Source: Dermatemys mawii (Eukaryota > Chordata > Testudines > Dermatemydidae). Taken from it: a stretch of 64,000 bases of DNA. Position 1 is the first letter of the stretch. Every line of letters starts with the position of its first letter. A program made the translations under genes and the position numbers. A model generated the notes under the pieces. It saw only the letters and a list, made by a program, of their open reading frames with translations, made no database searches and had not been told where the DNA came from. Below are positions 21,855 through 33,944 of this stretch, one piece after another. The stretch spans positions 20,233,555-20,297,554 of the forward strand of contig ML677333.1 in NCBI GenBank assembly GCA_007922305.1. Direction: 5' to 3'.

Positions 21855-22955
21855 CAGTCATGGTGGATAAAAGTTGATTTAAAAAAAACCTTTCTTAAAT
21901 GCATTTTCCTTCGTAAAATTAAACCTATTTAAAATGTGAATACATGGCGATCTATATTAAGGACTAAATTTACAATAATGTAATAAGGTTATTTAAACAA
22001 CATTTTTAAAACGTATGCTTGCTGCTAAAGTTTTAAAGAGAGATTACTGAACTGGTGGAAATCACTGGCTAAGCACCTGAAACTAGGTTTTGGTGAACTG
22101 CTAAGCCAGCTTTTGACAGCAGTAGTCTCTTCTGCACGTTCAGAGAGAATATTTTCTTCTTTTCAGTTTATTCATATCATTTCAATGATTAATTCATTCA
22201 AAGATGAAAAATGGATTGGGAGTTGAAAAAGAAGAAAAGCTTGTTTTCCTCTTCCAATCGGTGAATAAAAATGAGGTAGGAGAGGAAGAGGTCTGCTAGA
22301 TTTTAAATCTTGAAGGACATGCTGACCAGAAACAACCTTCAATGCACCATGGGCTTTTGTTTGAGCCTATGACTTGTTTACATGTTAGACCTCCTTGGTC
22401 TGTACTGGAGGTCAGATTAGATGATCATGATGGTCCCTATTGACCTTAAAGTCTAAAGTCTGAGAAATAACCCATTCTGTTAATTAATGACACATCATAA
22501 TTTATTTGCTTAATGCTTTAATTAGTTTTGATTAAATTTGGGGTTTTCCTCCTTATCTATCCTGCATATCTAAGGTAGTTTTTAATTAACAAAGGAAAAA
22601 AAAACATTTTACAATGCTGGTTTTGTGCATTTTTAATTGAATTTCAAATGCAGCTTGATACAAATGATAAATAAAAATGAAATCATCAAGTAAGTAAAAA
22701 ACATGGCATTCACCATTTTCTAACATAAAAAATGTTGAGCTATATAATTGCTTAAATAAGGGTGCATAGCTGCAGTGTATCCTACTTGGTAGGTATAATT
22801 TGGAATTTCTTTTTGCAAACAATGAAAATCAACTTTCTTTAGAAAAATAGAAAGCATAAATGCAAAAATATAAAATTGATTATTTAAATGAAGGTTTCCT
22901 GCCTGCTGATTTAAATTATGATTAAAATCAGTGATATAAATCACTCCATCCTATT
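21855..22955 (+). mobile_element. hAT transposon remnant, second copy of the 11.3-kb family
   Basis: It begins gtggataaaagttgattt and ends gtgatataaatcactccatcc, imperfect inverted ends. Around 22052-22160 codons read WWKSLAKHLKLGFGELLSQL then a TAVVSSARSERIFSS-like block, the hATC dimerisation region. Frameshifts break the frame. The 3' portion repeats the AT-rich tail seen at 11640-12125. Confidence 0.75.
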
Positions 22956-23004
22956 TTTGGCACACATTTTCCTATTCCATCAGAATAATCCAGATGTTTT
23001 CTAA

Positions 23005-23673
23005 GGGCATGGTTAAACTTACAGGATCATAGCGCTTTTGGTTTTTTGTCCCCGTATACAGCAACAGGTATAGCGATATAGCGTGGCCACACTGACACCC
23101 ACCAGTGGTATAGTGTGGCCACATTTGCAGCACTTCAGGCAGCATTGGGAGCAGCGCATTAGGGCAGGTATCCCAGCATTCAGCTGGGTGCAACGTGCTT
23201 TTGAAACGGGGTGGGGTGAGGGGGAACGTGTTGTGTGTATGCGGAAGGAGAGAGTGAGTGAATTTTCAGCTGCTGAGACAAATTTCCTTTGCCTGCTAGT
23301 CTTTTCTTTCACAGAGGCACACTCCGTAAACATTTGCACTGCTGATTAGCCGAGTTGAGAGAAACTGAAAACGTACTTCCGCATTCCTCCAGCCGAGTGC
23401 AAAACAAAGAAAAGAGACATCAATTGCCTTAAATGGCTCGAGGTGTCTCCAGAGATCACTCTTGCACTTGTAGTGTTAATGCCCATTCACACTGGCAATA
23501 ATACGCAACTGTCAATACGCAGTAGCTGTTAATCCTCAGGGAAGGGTGGATTACCAGGACCGGTATAACTGAGTTTATAGCTCTCTACGTGCCTCGCCAG
23601 TCTGGACAGGTAGGGAGTTATAGCGCTCCTGGAGGCTTTATAGCACTATAAAGTGCTAGTGTAACCAAGGCCT
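23005..23673. mobile_element. MITE with imperfect inverted ends
   Basis: The left end (gggcatggttaaacttacag) and right end (gctagtgtaaccaaggcct) are inverted partners with several mismatches, and the interior repeats the phrase tatagcg and the phrase gtatagtgtggccac. No transposase frame. Class unproven, possibly Harbinger-like. Confidence 0.6.
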
Positions 23674-23851
23674 ATGTAGCAGCTGAATTTGTGATGGTAG
23701 GATCAAAGGTTAAGTAGGGTTAGATGCCATCTCTAGGTTTTTAAGGTGCTTGTATGCTAGTATGTGGTGTCTGGAATCATTTGGTGCAATAGGAACAGCT
23801 TGACTTGTTCTCCATTTAAGCAGTGGAATTTCAGGGATGAAGGCCTAGATC

Positions 23852-24010
23852 AGTGGTGGGCAACCTGTGGCCTTTCAAGGTATTCTGCTGGCGGGCCACC
23901 AGACTGTTTGTTTACATTTGTGCGGCCAGCTGCAATTCCCAGTGGCCGCAGTTTGCCATTTCTGGCCAATAGTAGCTGCGGGAAGCGGTGCGGGCTGGTT
24001 TTTAGCTAAG
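23852..24010. mobile_element. Truncated hAT-type MITE
   Basis: The sequence cagtggtgggcaacctgtgg is a hAT-type left end and the following gcgggccacc / cagtggccgcag phrases fit the same group. No right terminus is seen, so it is a 5' fragment. Confidence 0.55.
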
Positions 24011-24989
24011 GCTATTGCAGACTCATTAATCTATAAGTGGTTTCTGTGCCACTAGAGGGGACAGAACACCACAGCCAGGAGGTGTGCGGGTTATATATGC
24101 ACAATATTTTCTATGTGGTAAAAGCTATATTGCTTTTGTGCAACAAATGTCACTGTTTGGAACTACTCTGTTTAGTCAGTGAAGTGCTTCTGAGTTGCTC
24201 TTAATTGTAACATTTCTTTAAACTATGCTCTGTAGAGCCTCTCTGGGTGCCCTGCAGATTAAAACACTTTGAGATCTTGGTAGTGGGGAAATATGGGAGA
24301 TATGTGTGAGAATTTCTCTGACAAAGTTATTTGCAAAATATCATCATTGGGTAGCCACTGAATATGAGTGGTGGGTCACCATTATTTCAAGCATATATTA
24401 TATGGTTCTTTTCTCTGTGATGATAGGCTGGGGTGAGACAAGATCCATATGTAAAGATTAAAAATATAATTCATACTTCTGTAATACTCTGTGGTAAAAT
24501 TCTCTGTTCTGCACCCTCTCTAGTGTTTTATACTAGTGGCAAGTAGGTCTACATTGGATAGAGAAAACAGTAAATGAGTCCAGTTTGATCTGAGACATAG
24601 GTTGGGTAAACCATTTGTTTTGTAAAAGTAGCTGTAACAATCTCCTTCATGTTAAACATATTATCTTGCATTTTTGTTTATCCGTTGTGTGTGAAGAGTT
24701 AGGAAAAGGAGAAATAATAAAAATCCTGGTTCTTGGGTTTACTAAAGTCTGAATAAACACAATTTAGATTACTCTTGTCCTTTTTTTAAAATGCTCCTTA
24801 TTCTGCTCCTTTCTAGTTGAAGTATCTTGAAAGTAATTTCACAAATTAATGCAGTAACTTGTGAACTTTGACCTTGACACATGGGCATAGTAGATGACTG
24901 ATGTTGGAAAGTGGATGTAGGGGGAAAATAGTGGTGCTTTTGTTAGTGCAATTTATTAAATCTTTATTATTATATTTGTTGTTGCCAGG

Positions 24990-25165
24990 GCAGTGTTATC
25001 TGCTGGTAATGGCTGGAGTCTGTATATTTTATGAGATTATTAATCAATCATGTTTATTATGGTAATGCCTAAGGGACAACCCAGAATGGGGCCTGTTGTG
25101 TTAGGCACCATACAAACATGAGTAGTAGACAGTCCCTGTCCCAAAAAGATTACAAAAGAGATTAT
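24990..25165. repeat. Ancient interspersed repeat
   Basis: It contains ggtaatgcctaagggacaac, ttgtgttaggcaccatacaaac and gacagtccctgtcccaaaaag. The same order of phrases occurs at 39000-39125 and, reversed, at 63005-63130. Family name uncertain. Confidence 0.6.
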
Positions 25166-25728
25166 GAGACAGACACAGGGGAAAGGGATATAAGACGAAA
25201 GTAGACTGAACAATGTGATGTTGGAAAATGTGTTTTCTAATTTTTTAAGGTGCGTTTACTTTGGAGGGGATCAGCTAAATAGAAAACGGAAGGGATGGGG
25301 GTGAGGAGAATAGAGCAGGAGAGAAGGTACAAGGGGCAGGTGTAGAGTGAGGCTGAGGTGAAGAGACTCAAGAGAGGAAGGATTGGAGGAAAGAGACAAT
25401 CAGCACAGGGCAGTGAAAGTTAGAGACCTTTCTACAGGTGTGATTGGAATATCCAAAGGTGAAAAAAGTCCCTGCTTTGGTTGCTTCTACCAGCTGGAGT
25501 CTTTGGCTGGCTGATCTCTGTAATTCTCCTTCAAGGCCAAGTGGTGGTACAGTGGGGATAGAGGAGGCAGCCCTAGGGTCCTAGTGTCCCAGAGTATGGG
25601 GGTAAAGTTGTCTGCCCTGAACAATTCTGGGGGAAGAGATGGTCCTGGATGGGCTCTGTTTTAACCTCTTTCCCCTTGTGCAAAAGTCCCTGCTTTGGCT
25701 GCTTCTATTTCTGTCTGCTAGTATCTCT

Positions 25729-26001
25729 GGGCTGGTCCTCACTAGGGTGGGGGATCGACTGTAGATACGCAATTTCAGCTACGTTAATAACGTAGCTGAA
25801 GTTGGCGTATCTACAGCCGACTTACCTGCTGTCCTCACGGCAGCGGCGCTCCCCCATCAACTCCAGCTTGCGCCTTTTGGCGAGCTGGAGTTACGGAGTC
25901 GACGGGGGTGCCGCTGGCGATCGGTTTATCATGTCTTGACGAGACGCAATAAATAGATCGTCATAAGATCGATCTCTCCCCGCGCTAGTGAAGACAAGCC
26001 C
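25729..26001. mobile_element. Palindrome-rich MITE
   Basis: The 17-bp ends (25729-25745 and 25985-26001) are inverted repeats matching at 15 of 17 positions. Inside, 25774-25800 is a perfect palindrome: 13-base arms around a single A. A flanking stem (gtagatacgc with gcgtatctac) extends it. A second hairpin lies near 25860-25893 (ctccagct ... agctggag). A TCT repeats on both sides, a possible 3-bp duplication. Confidence 0.8.
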
Positions 26002-27136
26002 TCTGACTGGCTCCTCTCTGCAGCTTTTTCCTTAAAGTCACATGAGTTTGTCAAGGGTACTCAAGTCGATATAGATTCTTGTATTGCACTCATCACTGTA
26101 TTATCCGAGCACCCTCCATTAGTTATGTTGCTCAGTGCATTACACATCTGTAACATGTTGGGGGTTATCTCATCCTGTCCTCGGGGAATTATCATACAGG
26201 GGAGTGTCCTGTTTTGGTAGGGGTTTAGGTTTTTAAAATATAGATGTTGCTATGTATGTTTTAGAGAACACAAGATCAAATAAATGCCTCTTGCTTTTGG
26301 TTTGGAAGATTATGAGGTGATGGTCCTTATTTCTTGGGGGAGTTCATTCCACAGTCTCAGACTGACTCTGGAGAAAATTCTGTATCCTGCATAGATGAGC
26401 TTTACCCTTATTGTAGAGAGTTCCACTCTGCCAGAGGGGCATAATTGTCAACCGTGGTCTTCATCCTGGAAATGTAGGTGGTCTCTTGGATATCTTGGGC
26501 CCAAGCTATATAGCATTCTGAATATAAGCACCAAGACTTTGAACTTGATTAGATATTCTATAGGAAGCTAGTGTATAGAGCGGAGGATGGTTTCATGTGT
26601 TCATGGTAGCCTCTGTTGCAGAGGAGATGCACTGCAGCATTCTATATTAGTTTTCTAAGAGCAGAAGGCTTCATTCCCAGGTATACTGCATTACTGTTGT
26701 CCAACAGGAAAGGGACAAAGGTGTGAATAGCTGAGGCCAGGTTATTCACCAGGATGGATGGGGCCTCCTACCCATCCAGAGATGATAGCAGCATCCCTGA
26801 GTAATCCTTTCTATGTGAAAGCTTAGTATTCATGAGGAATCCTGGAGTACTTCTAGACCACAGGCGGAATTGACCAATTGTGAAAGTATTTTCAACCAAA
26901 GGGAGACTGAATCATGGCTGCAAACTCTTCAGAATGCTTTCCTCTGCCCAACCACATCACCTCTCTTGCTCCGGTTCAGCATCAACTGTCTATTTTTCAT
27001 CCATGAGCTGATCTCATCCAAGACATTTTGTGTGATGGTGGTATAGGTGGTGGTGAAGGATAGGCGGAGCTGTGTATCATCTGCGCATTGCTAGCACTGA
27101 GTTCATGCCATCTGACCAGTTTTCCTAGAGGCAAGC
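26002..27136. other. SH3YL1 intron 1, no clear element
   Basis: Part of this stretch (26250-27100) has the look of an old interspersed repeat, but I cannot place it in a family. No exon identified. Confidence 0.3.
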
Positions 27137-28422
27137 ATGGAGCCCACTCAGCTCACCGCTGCAGTTGTGACCATTGAAAATACCTCTCGCATTATCCAGC
27201 AGTACTTTCAGAACCTCTCAAAGCGGCTGAGGAAGCGACAACAGTGAAATCATGATAGCGATGAGGACATGGACACAGATGTTCCTATAAGAAAGTAATG
27301 TATCAAATGAGACATCATGGTGACGTTGGGCCAGGTTCATGCCGTGGAACACCAATTCTGGGCCCGGGAAACAAGCACAGACTGGTGGGACTGCATAGTG
27401 TTGCAGGTATGGGATGATTCCCAGTGGCTGCAAAACTTTCGCATGCGTAGGGCCACTTCCATGGAACTTTGTGAATTGCTGTCCCCTACCCTGAAGTGCA
27501 AAGACACCAAAATGAGAGCAGCCCTCACAGTTGAGAAGTGAGTGGCGATAGCCCTGTGGAAACTTGCAGCACCCGACAGCTACTGGTCAATCGCAAATCA
27601 GTTTGGAGTGGGCAAATCTACTGTGAGGGCTGCTGTGCTGCAAGTGGCCAACGCAATCCTTGACCTGCTGCTATCAAGAGTAGTGACTTTGGGAAATGTG
27701 CAGACCATTGTGGATGGCTTTAATGTGCTGGGGTTCCCTAACTGTGGGGGGGCGGTAGGGATATGCGTTCCGTCTATCTTGCACCGGAACACCAGGGCGT
27801 CCAGTACATAAACCGCAAGCAGTACTTTTCCATGGTTCTGCAAGCACTGGTGGATCACAAGGGATGTTTCACTGACGTCAGTGTGGGATGGCTGGGAAAG
27901 GTGCATGACGCTCACATCTTCAGGAACTCTGGTCTGTTTGAACAGCTACAGGAAGGGATTTACTTCCCAAACTGGAAAATTACTGGTGGGGGGTGGGGGT
28001 GGTTTGAAATGTCTGTAGTTATCCTCGGGGACCCAGCCTACCCCTTAATGCCATGGCTCATGAAGCCGTACACAGGCACCCTGGACGGTAGTAAGGAGCA
28101 GTCCAACTATAGGCCGAGCAAGTGCAGAACGGTGGTAGAATATGCTTTTGGATGTTTAAAGGCTTGCTGGCGCAGTTTATTGACTAGGTTATATCTCATC
28201 AAAACCAATATTCCAATTGTAATTGTTGCTTGTTGTGTGCTCCACAATATCTGTGAGAGTAAGGGGGAGGCGTTTATGGCAGGGTGGGAGGTTGAGGCAA
28301 ATCGCCTGGCAGCCAGTTTCACACAGCCAGACAAGAGGGCGATTAGAAGAGCGCAGCAGGGTATGCTGCACATCAGAGAAGCTTTGAAAGCCAGTTTCAT
28401 GACTGGCCAGGGCACGGTGTGA
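27137..28422 (+). pseudogene. PIF/Harbinger (HARBI1-like) transposase, broken
   Basis: The probable original start at 27137 reads MEPTQLTAAVVTIENTSRII, and a stop follows at 27245. The frame recovers through FWARETSTDWWDCIVLQ and a helix-turn-helix region with FGVGKSTVRAAVLQV. The DDE nuclease part follows from about 27780: YINRKQYFSMVLQALVDHKG, GKVHDAHIFRNS, then LGDPAYPLMPWLMKPY (second Asp) and VVEYAFGCLKACWRSL (Glu). The first catalytic block, IDGTHIP, is present only on the minus strand at 27757-27777, meaning a short inversion, with a frame loss just after it. Internal stops and frame changes show it is inactive. It is likely a dead autonomous element in SH3YL1 intron 1. Confidence 0.9.
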
Positions 28423-28504
28423 CAGTTGTGTTTGTTTCTCTTGAAGGTTCTTGCCCCCAATATATATTAAAGGAAATAGTCACAATTGTTGTGCTAATTT
28501 TTAT

Positions 28505-29800
28505 GAAAGGTAAATGGGATGACCAAGGTAATTATAGGCCTGTTAGCCTGTCATCTATCCTGGGCAAGATAAAAGAGTGGCTGATGTGCAACTCAATAAA
28601 CAAAGAATTAAAGGAGAGTTATTAATGGGTTTATTGAATAAATCCTATCAAACTAACTTGAGATATAGATTACAAGATTAGTTGATAAAGGTAATAGGGT
28701 TGGCATAGTATACTTAGACTTTTATAAGACATTTGACTTGGTACTGAACCACCATTTGACTTAGAAAACTAGAAGAATATAAAATTATCGTAGTACGCAT
28801 TAAATAAATTAAAAACTGGCTAACTGATCTCAAAATATAATTGTAAACAAGGAATCCTTATCAAGCAGGTGGGATCCACGGGGTCCAGAAGGGATTGGTT
28901 CTTGGCCCTACTCTTTTTAAACATATTTTTTTATTTTTATTTTTTTATCAATCACCTGGAAGAAAAATTGCAGATGACACACTGAATAGGGGAGTGATAG
29001 ATAATGGAGAGGACAGCTCACTGATTCAGAGCGATCTGGATCACTTGGTAAACTGGGCACAAGGAAACTCTGTTTTAATACAACTAAAAGAATACATCTA
29101 GTAATAAAGAATGTAGACCATACTTACAGAGTGGGGGACTCTGCAGTGATTCTGAAAAAAGATTTGGGGGTTGTGGTGGACAATGAGCTGAACATGAGCT
29201 CCCAGCCTGACACTGTGACCAAAAAGCTAATGTGATCTTGGGATGTGTAAACAGGGAATCTCAAGTAGAAATATTTGGCACTGGTGCAACTGTTGCTGGA
29301 GTGCTATGTCCAGTTATGTTGCCCATAATTCAAGAAGGATGTTAATAAGTAGGTTCAGACAAGACCCACAAGAATGACTGAAGGATTAGGAAATGTCCCT
29401 TATAGTGATAGACTGAAAGAGCTTAGTCTATTTACCTTAACAAAGAGAAGGCTAAGGAGTGACTTGATTAGTCTAAGTATCTACACGGGGAAAAAATATT
29501 TAATAATGAGTTCTTCCATGTAACAGAGAAAGTGTTATAACTCCAGTGGCTAGAAGTTGAAACTAGATACATTCATACTGGAAATAGTGCATAAATTGTA
29601 AAGAATAATTAACTGTCAGAACAGCTTACCAAGGGTCATAGTGGATTCTTCATTACTGACAAGTTTAAATCAAGATCAACTGTTTTTCTGGAAGACATGC
29701 TTTAAGAATTATTTTGAGAAAATTCTTGGCATATATTGTAATGGAGGTCAGACTTGTTAATCAAAATTCTCCCTTCTAGCCTTGGAATCTATGAATTTCT
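28505..29800 (+). mobile_element. CR1 LINE, RT to 3' end, degenerate
   Basis: Recognisable codons include GNYRPVSLSSILGKI (28536-28580), VYLDFYKTFDLV (28708-28745), the block before GLVLGPTLF (28890-28915), ADDTLNRGVIDNGEDSS and DLDHLVNWAQGN (29018-29065), and the thumb region around 29150-29460. The 3' end is near 29800 with ccttggaatctatgaatttc. Frameshifted and dead. Confidence 0.85.
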
Positions 29801-31139
29801 GTAATATAGACAGTCTTTCTTGTAAACTTCAGTTGAAAACATGCACTGCTTGAATGTTTTTTAATTTAATTTTAATGATTTCAATAAATTATAGTAAGCT
29901 TAGATCTTAATATAGGTTGTCATAAATTTAAAAATATTTTTAATGTCCTTAATTTATATAAAAAAAATCCAATTTCAACAAACCTATTTTGCTTTCTTTA
30001 AAAAAAGGAGGTTTTTCTAGCCTGATTACAATTGTTCTGTTCTGAAAATTTCACTTTAAAAATGTCATGGTCATGCTTGGTGTGTGTGGTGTTATGATTT
30101 TCATATGAAACATGCTTCATTTGCAAGTAAATATGCTTTTTGTAACTGCCAGAGCTACAAAGTCAACATGGGACCTTAGAGGGAAGTTGGGCTTTTTCCT
30201 TCTTTAACATCATCACCAGTAACAAGTTCTGCAGGCCAAATGAGGTTATACCTGTTCAGGTCCATTGCCTTCAGTGGGGCTGCACAGATGCTTCTGCATT
30301 CTTCCTAGCACAAACTGTCTGACTCACCAGTTCCTCAGGAACTTGATGGCTGTTTTAATTAACTGGCCTACGTGAGTCAAAGTGAGGAAACATCACATAC
30401 CTGATTAGCTTATACCTGAAACTTCTTCTCTATGTGCTATAAATGTATTATTTTTCTTTTTTCTACAAAAACAAACACAAGTGCCTCATACAGCTGCAGT
30501 GTGTTATTTTACTCTGTTCTGTTATCAGCTCTCATTTAGAGAAATTATCTTTGTAGGACGATGAGAGGAAATTTACTCTGTTTATTTAGGGACTTGTTTC
30601 AAGCTGTTTTTAATACAGAAGCCACTAGTAGCTGAGATCACCAAATCATTTTCGTAATACTTTTTTCCTCTGAACTTTAATTGTCAAAAGTCAATCAAAT
30701 TTGCCTGAAAGTTTTCTCAAGGCTAATAGTATGTGGGATGGAACATTGATATGAAAACAAGTTACTAAGTGATGCATTATCTGGATGAGCTAATTTTCTG
30801 CCTTGAATGAGCAAAGTAAGTAATCTAAAATCTGTATGACAAGGATGCTAGATTATAAAAGGGTTTAATCATCTTAAAGAAATACAGATTTTGTGTCTAA
30901 TGTATACTTTTTAAAGAACTACAACATAATTAGTGGCAAAAACTATAGAATTATGTAGTTGCTCACATGTGAAATATTGTATGCCAAGACTGAGTCCCAT
31001 TTTAGGAAGGCTATGGAAGGAAAAACTAAGTAAAATACAAGAGGCCAACAAAACAATGTAAAATTAGAAGATAAAATATGAGACTGAGGAAACTGAATTC
31101 GTATACTGTGGTGTGGAAAACAGAAGTCTTGAGGGAAGG
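29801..31139. other. SH3YL1 intron 1, nothing recognised
   Basis: AT-rich sequence without an identifiable exon or transposon. Confidence 0.35.
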
Positions 31140-31970
31140 TGTGACGGGGCTAGCCAACCCCACACTATACCGGAAGGGGTTAAGCCAGTAGCACTGGCAG
31201 CGGTAGTCCCGCCCCCGAGGTACTGGGCATGCTCCAAATGCTCTATGAGTATAAAGGGAGGGAGCTCGGCTCATTCTGGGCTGACAGCTGAGGGAGAAGG
31301 ACGTGCCTGGGAGGCTCCTGCGGCGGACCAGCCTCAGCCTCTGGAGGTGCAGGAACCCGAGGCTTCCCTAAGTCTGACAGGAGCCAAGCTACGAGAGCAG
31401 CCAGAGGAGGCGACTGACCCGACATCTAGCGGAGAAGCCGAAAACGCCTGGTAGACGCCAACAGCGATCACAGGAGGAAGTGACCCAGGGAGGGTGTTGG
31501 AGTGGTATCTCACACCAAGAGAAACTCAGCGTATTTTGGTGGGACCCCTCCTCTGAGTCAGTGGCAAGGCACAATGCCACTGTTAGGGCCCTGGGTTGGG
31601 GCCCGGTGGAGACGATGGGCCTGGGTCCCCCTACCTAGGACGCCACACCCCTAGGTGGGCGACCTACCTTTTGGACTCTGGCCGCTAGGCCACGTTGCCC
31701 TGAGGCCCCAAGGTGACTTTACGGACTCTGGCCACTAGGCCATGTTGACCTGAGACCCCAGGGCGACTTTATGGACTCTGACCGCTAGGCCATATTGCCC
31801 TGAGGTCTCAGGGCAATTTTATGGTCTCTGGCTATTAGGCCTTTTTTTCCTGTGATCAGGGCAACTTCATGTACTCTGGCCACTAGGCCATACTGCCCTG
31901 AAGAGCAAGCTTATGGACCATGGCCATTAGGTTGCATTGCCCAATTTTCAGGGGCGTAAACCCTGACAGA
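31140..31970 (+). mobile_element. LTR-like repeat carrying an internal minisatellite
   Basis: The block opens with gtgacggggctagccaacccc and closes near ccctgacagaag. Its 31590-31640 part resembles 5690-5740, so it is a second member of that family. It has a TATA-like tataaag (31250-31256) followed by a GC-rich leader, which fits an LTR promoter, but no terminal repeats were paired. Confidence 0.45.
31673..31950. repeat. Minisatellite, unit about 50 bp, six copies
   Basis: The unit core ggactctggccnctaggcca recurs at 31673, 31723, 31773, 31823, 31871 and 31915, followed each time by a ttgccctgag-like stretch. Period is 50 bp for the first four units, then 48 and 44 as units decay. Confidence 0.9.
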
Positions 31971-33944
31971 AGGGATATTATAAGAAACTGTTAAATAACT
32001 AGGAGGTAATAGTGTCAAAGAAAAGAATACTTACAGATGGAGAAGTTGGTAAGGGCAAGAAACCCTGATAAAAGAACCCTGATTAAAAATAAACAAACAC
32101 TGTGGAAAAAGTTCTTAATAGTGTGATCAAATAGGCAATGAAATCACCAAGGAGAATCACCGTAAATATTTTAAAATGGATTAATACAAAGAAAATTAAG
32201 AGTAGTGCTGGAAACAGGTAGATGGTAACTTGAGGCATTCAGTGTAACCTTTTCTGGTTGTACTGGCTATGGTTCTATGCAGTGTGTTGTATGATTCATG
32301 GTAAGGGCACCAGAACTTCAGTTTTGCTTTGCTCACCTTGGCTTAGAGCTGTGTGGAGGATGGAAATGCCATATTTCAAAGGATTTTGAAATTTGGCTTT
32401 GTCCCAAATCAGAATAAACTCAAACGCTGAAGTTCTCCACAAAAGAAAATTCCCTTTGCCCCACAGTTTTAGATTGACTGACTGAAATGTTTCATTTTTT
32501 TTCAACTTTAGTTTGTAATACATAACATAATATAAAATAAAAAAATGGAATTGTTTCAGTCTGAAAATGTTGAAAAGATGTTTTTATGTTGTCAAAACTA
32601 TTTTTTTCTGGTTTTCTCTGAAACAGTTTCAGCAAAATAAACATGATTTTGCAAAGAATCTCAATTTTGACAGAACTACATTCTCATGGAAAACGTTTGT
32701 CTACATTTTTCCAACCAGTTCTACCTGGGCTCTAACTCAACAAGGTGTACTTAAATATGTGCATTTCTTAAAGCATCTGGCTAGTCCTATTAAAGTCACT
32801 ACAGATGTGCCTAACGTTATGCATATACTGAGGTGTCTTGCTGTGTCAGGGTCCTAGATTAATACAGTTGCTGTCATGTATGTAAAAGTAGAACTCTAGA
32901 TGGTAATTTTTTTTTAAATAGTCGATGTGGAGTTGCATGACCACTATTAATGGCGAATAGTGCTACTTTACTGTTCCACCATCTGAACTGAAGACTCATT
33001 AAGGAGACTTAAATAGACAGAAGTTGATTCTTTAGATCAAGATTAAAGAGGCTAGTTCAGACTAAATCAATTTAAACCCTTATTTAATATACCAAATTAC
33101 ACACTGGGAGATGATCAGGCCATCGGATTTCTCTGTGTGGGAAAAGAAATATATTAATTTTTAGCAATATCTATACTGTAGGTTTTAAGAACATTTGCTA
33201 TTTTGTCTCCTTGCAGTGTTCAAATGTGCATGGATCAGTATCGGATCTGTTTGGACAATAAACTTTTAAAATTATGAATGCTTTAAAGGCACACCGTAGA
33301 ATCAAGTGTGTCCTTAGTATATGATTTTAAACAAAGGCAAGCTATGTTTATTAATAACACTGAGATGGGGCTACCAGACCTAGTCCATTCCCTGCTGCAG
33401 GTCTCGTGGCCCAGCCTCACCCCAACCCAGAAAAGAACAGAGGAGAAGTCCTCCAGGAAACCTAGACTGACAGCAGGGGAGCAGCAAGCAGCAGAGGCAG
33501 AGCAGTCAGTTGTTGCCTGGAGCTTGAAGAGGGAAAACCGGGTGCCTGGCTGGCTGGAAGACCAGCTGGACCGCGGAGAGCTCATTGCAGGCAGGACTGA
33601 GCCAGGGAAGACTATTGAAGATGGGATGCCTAGCTGGGTGGAAGAGCAACAGGACCATGGACAGGTCAGGTCAGTACAGGCGGACTGAGCCCAGAATGTA
33701 GTCAGACTGGGTGAGGGTACTGTGATAGGCCCTGCTGGTTGAAGACTGAGCCCAAGCTAGGGCTGCTGAAAGGACCGACATTGGCCCCATTGGGCTGTTA
33801 AAGAAGGCAATGCCAAGGTTGTGAGAGAGAACTAGAGACTATATACTCTAGAAGGGGGGTCAATGAGTGTGACTTCACTGGAGGGCAGAGTTGCTGAAGA
33901 TCTGCTGAATAACCACCAGCCAGAGGGGTGATCTCAAGAGCAGG

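Noticed and set aside
33308..33688. 126-codon frame on the plus strand
   Set aside because: Hydrophilic and Glu/Gln-rich with no recognised domain; the surrounding sequence looks like an unclassified repeat. No splice context or homology to support a gene.
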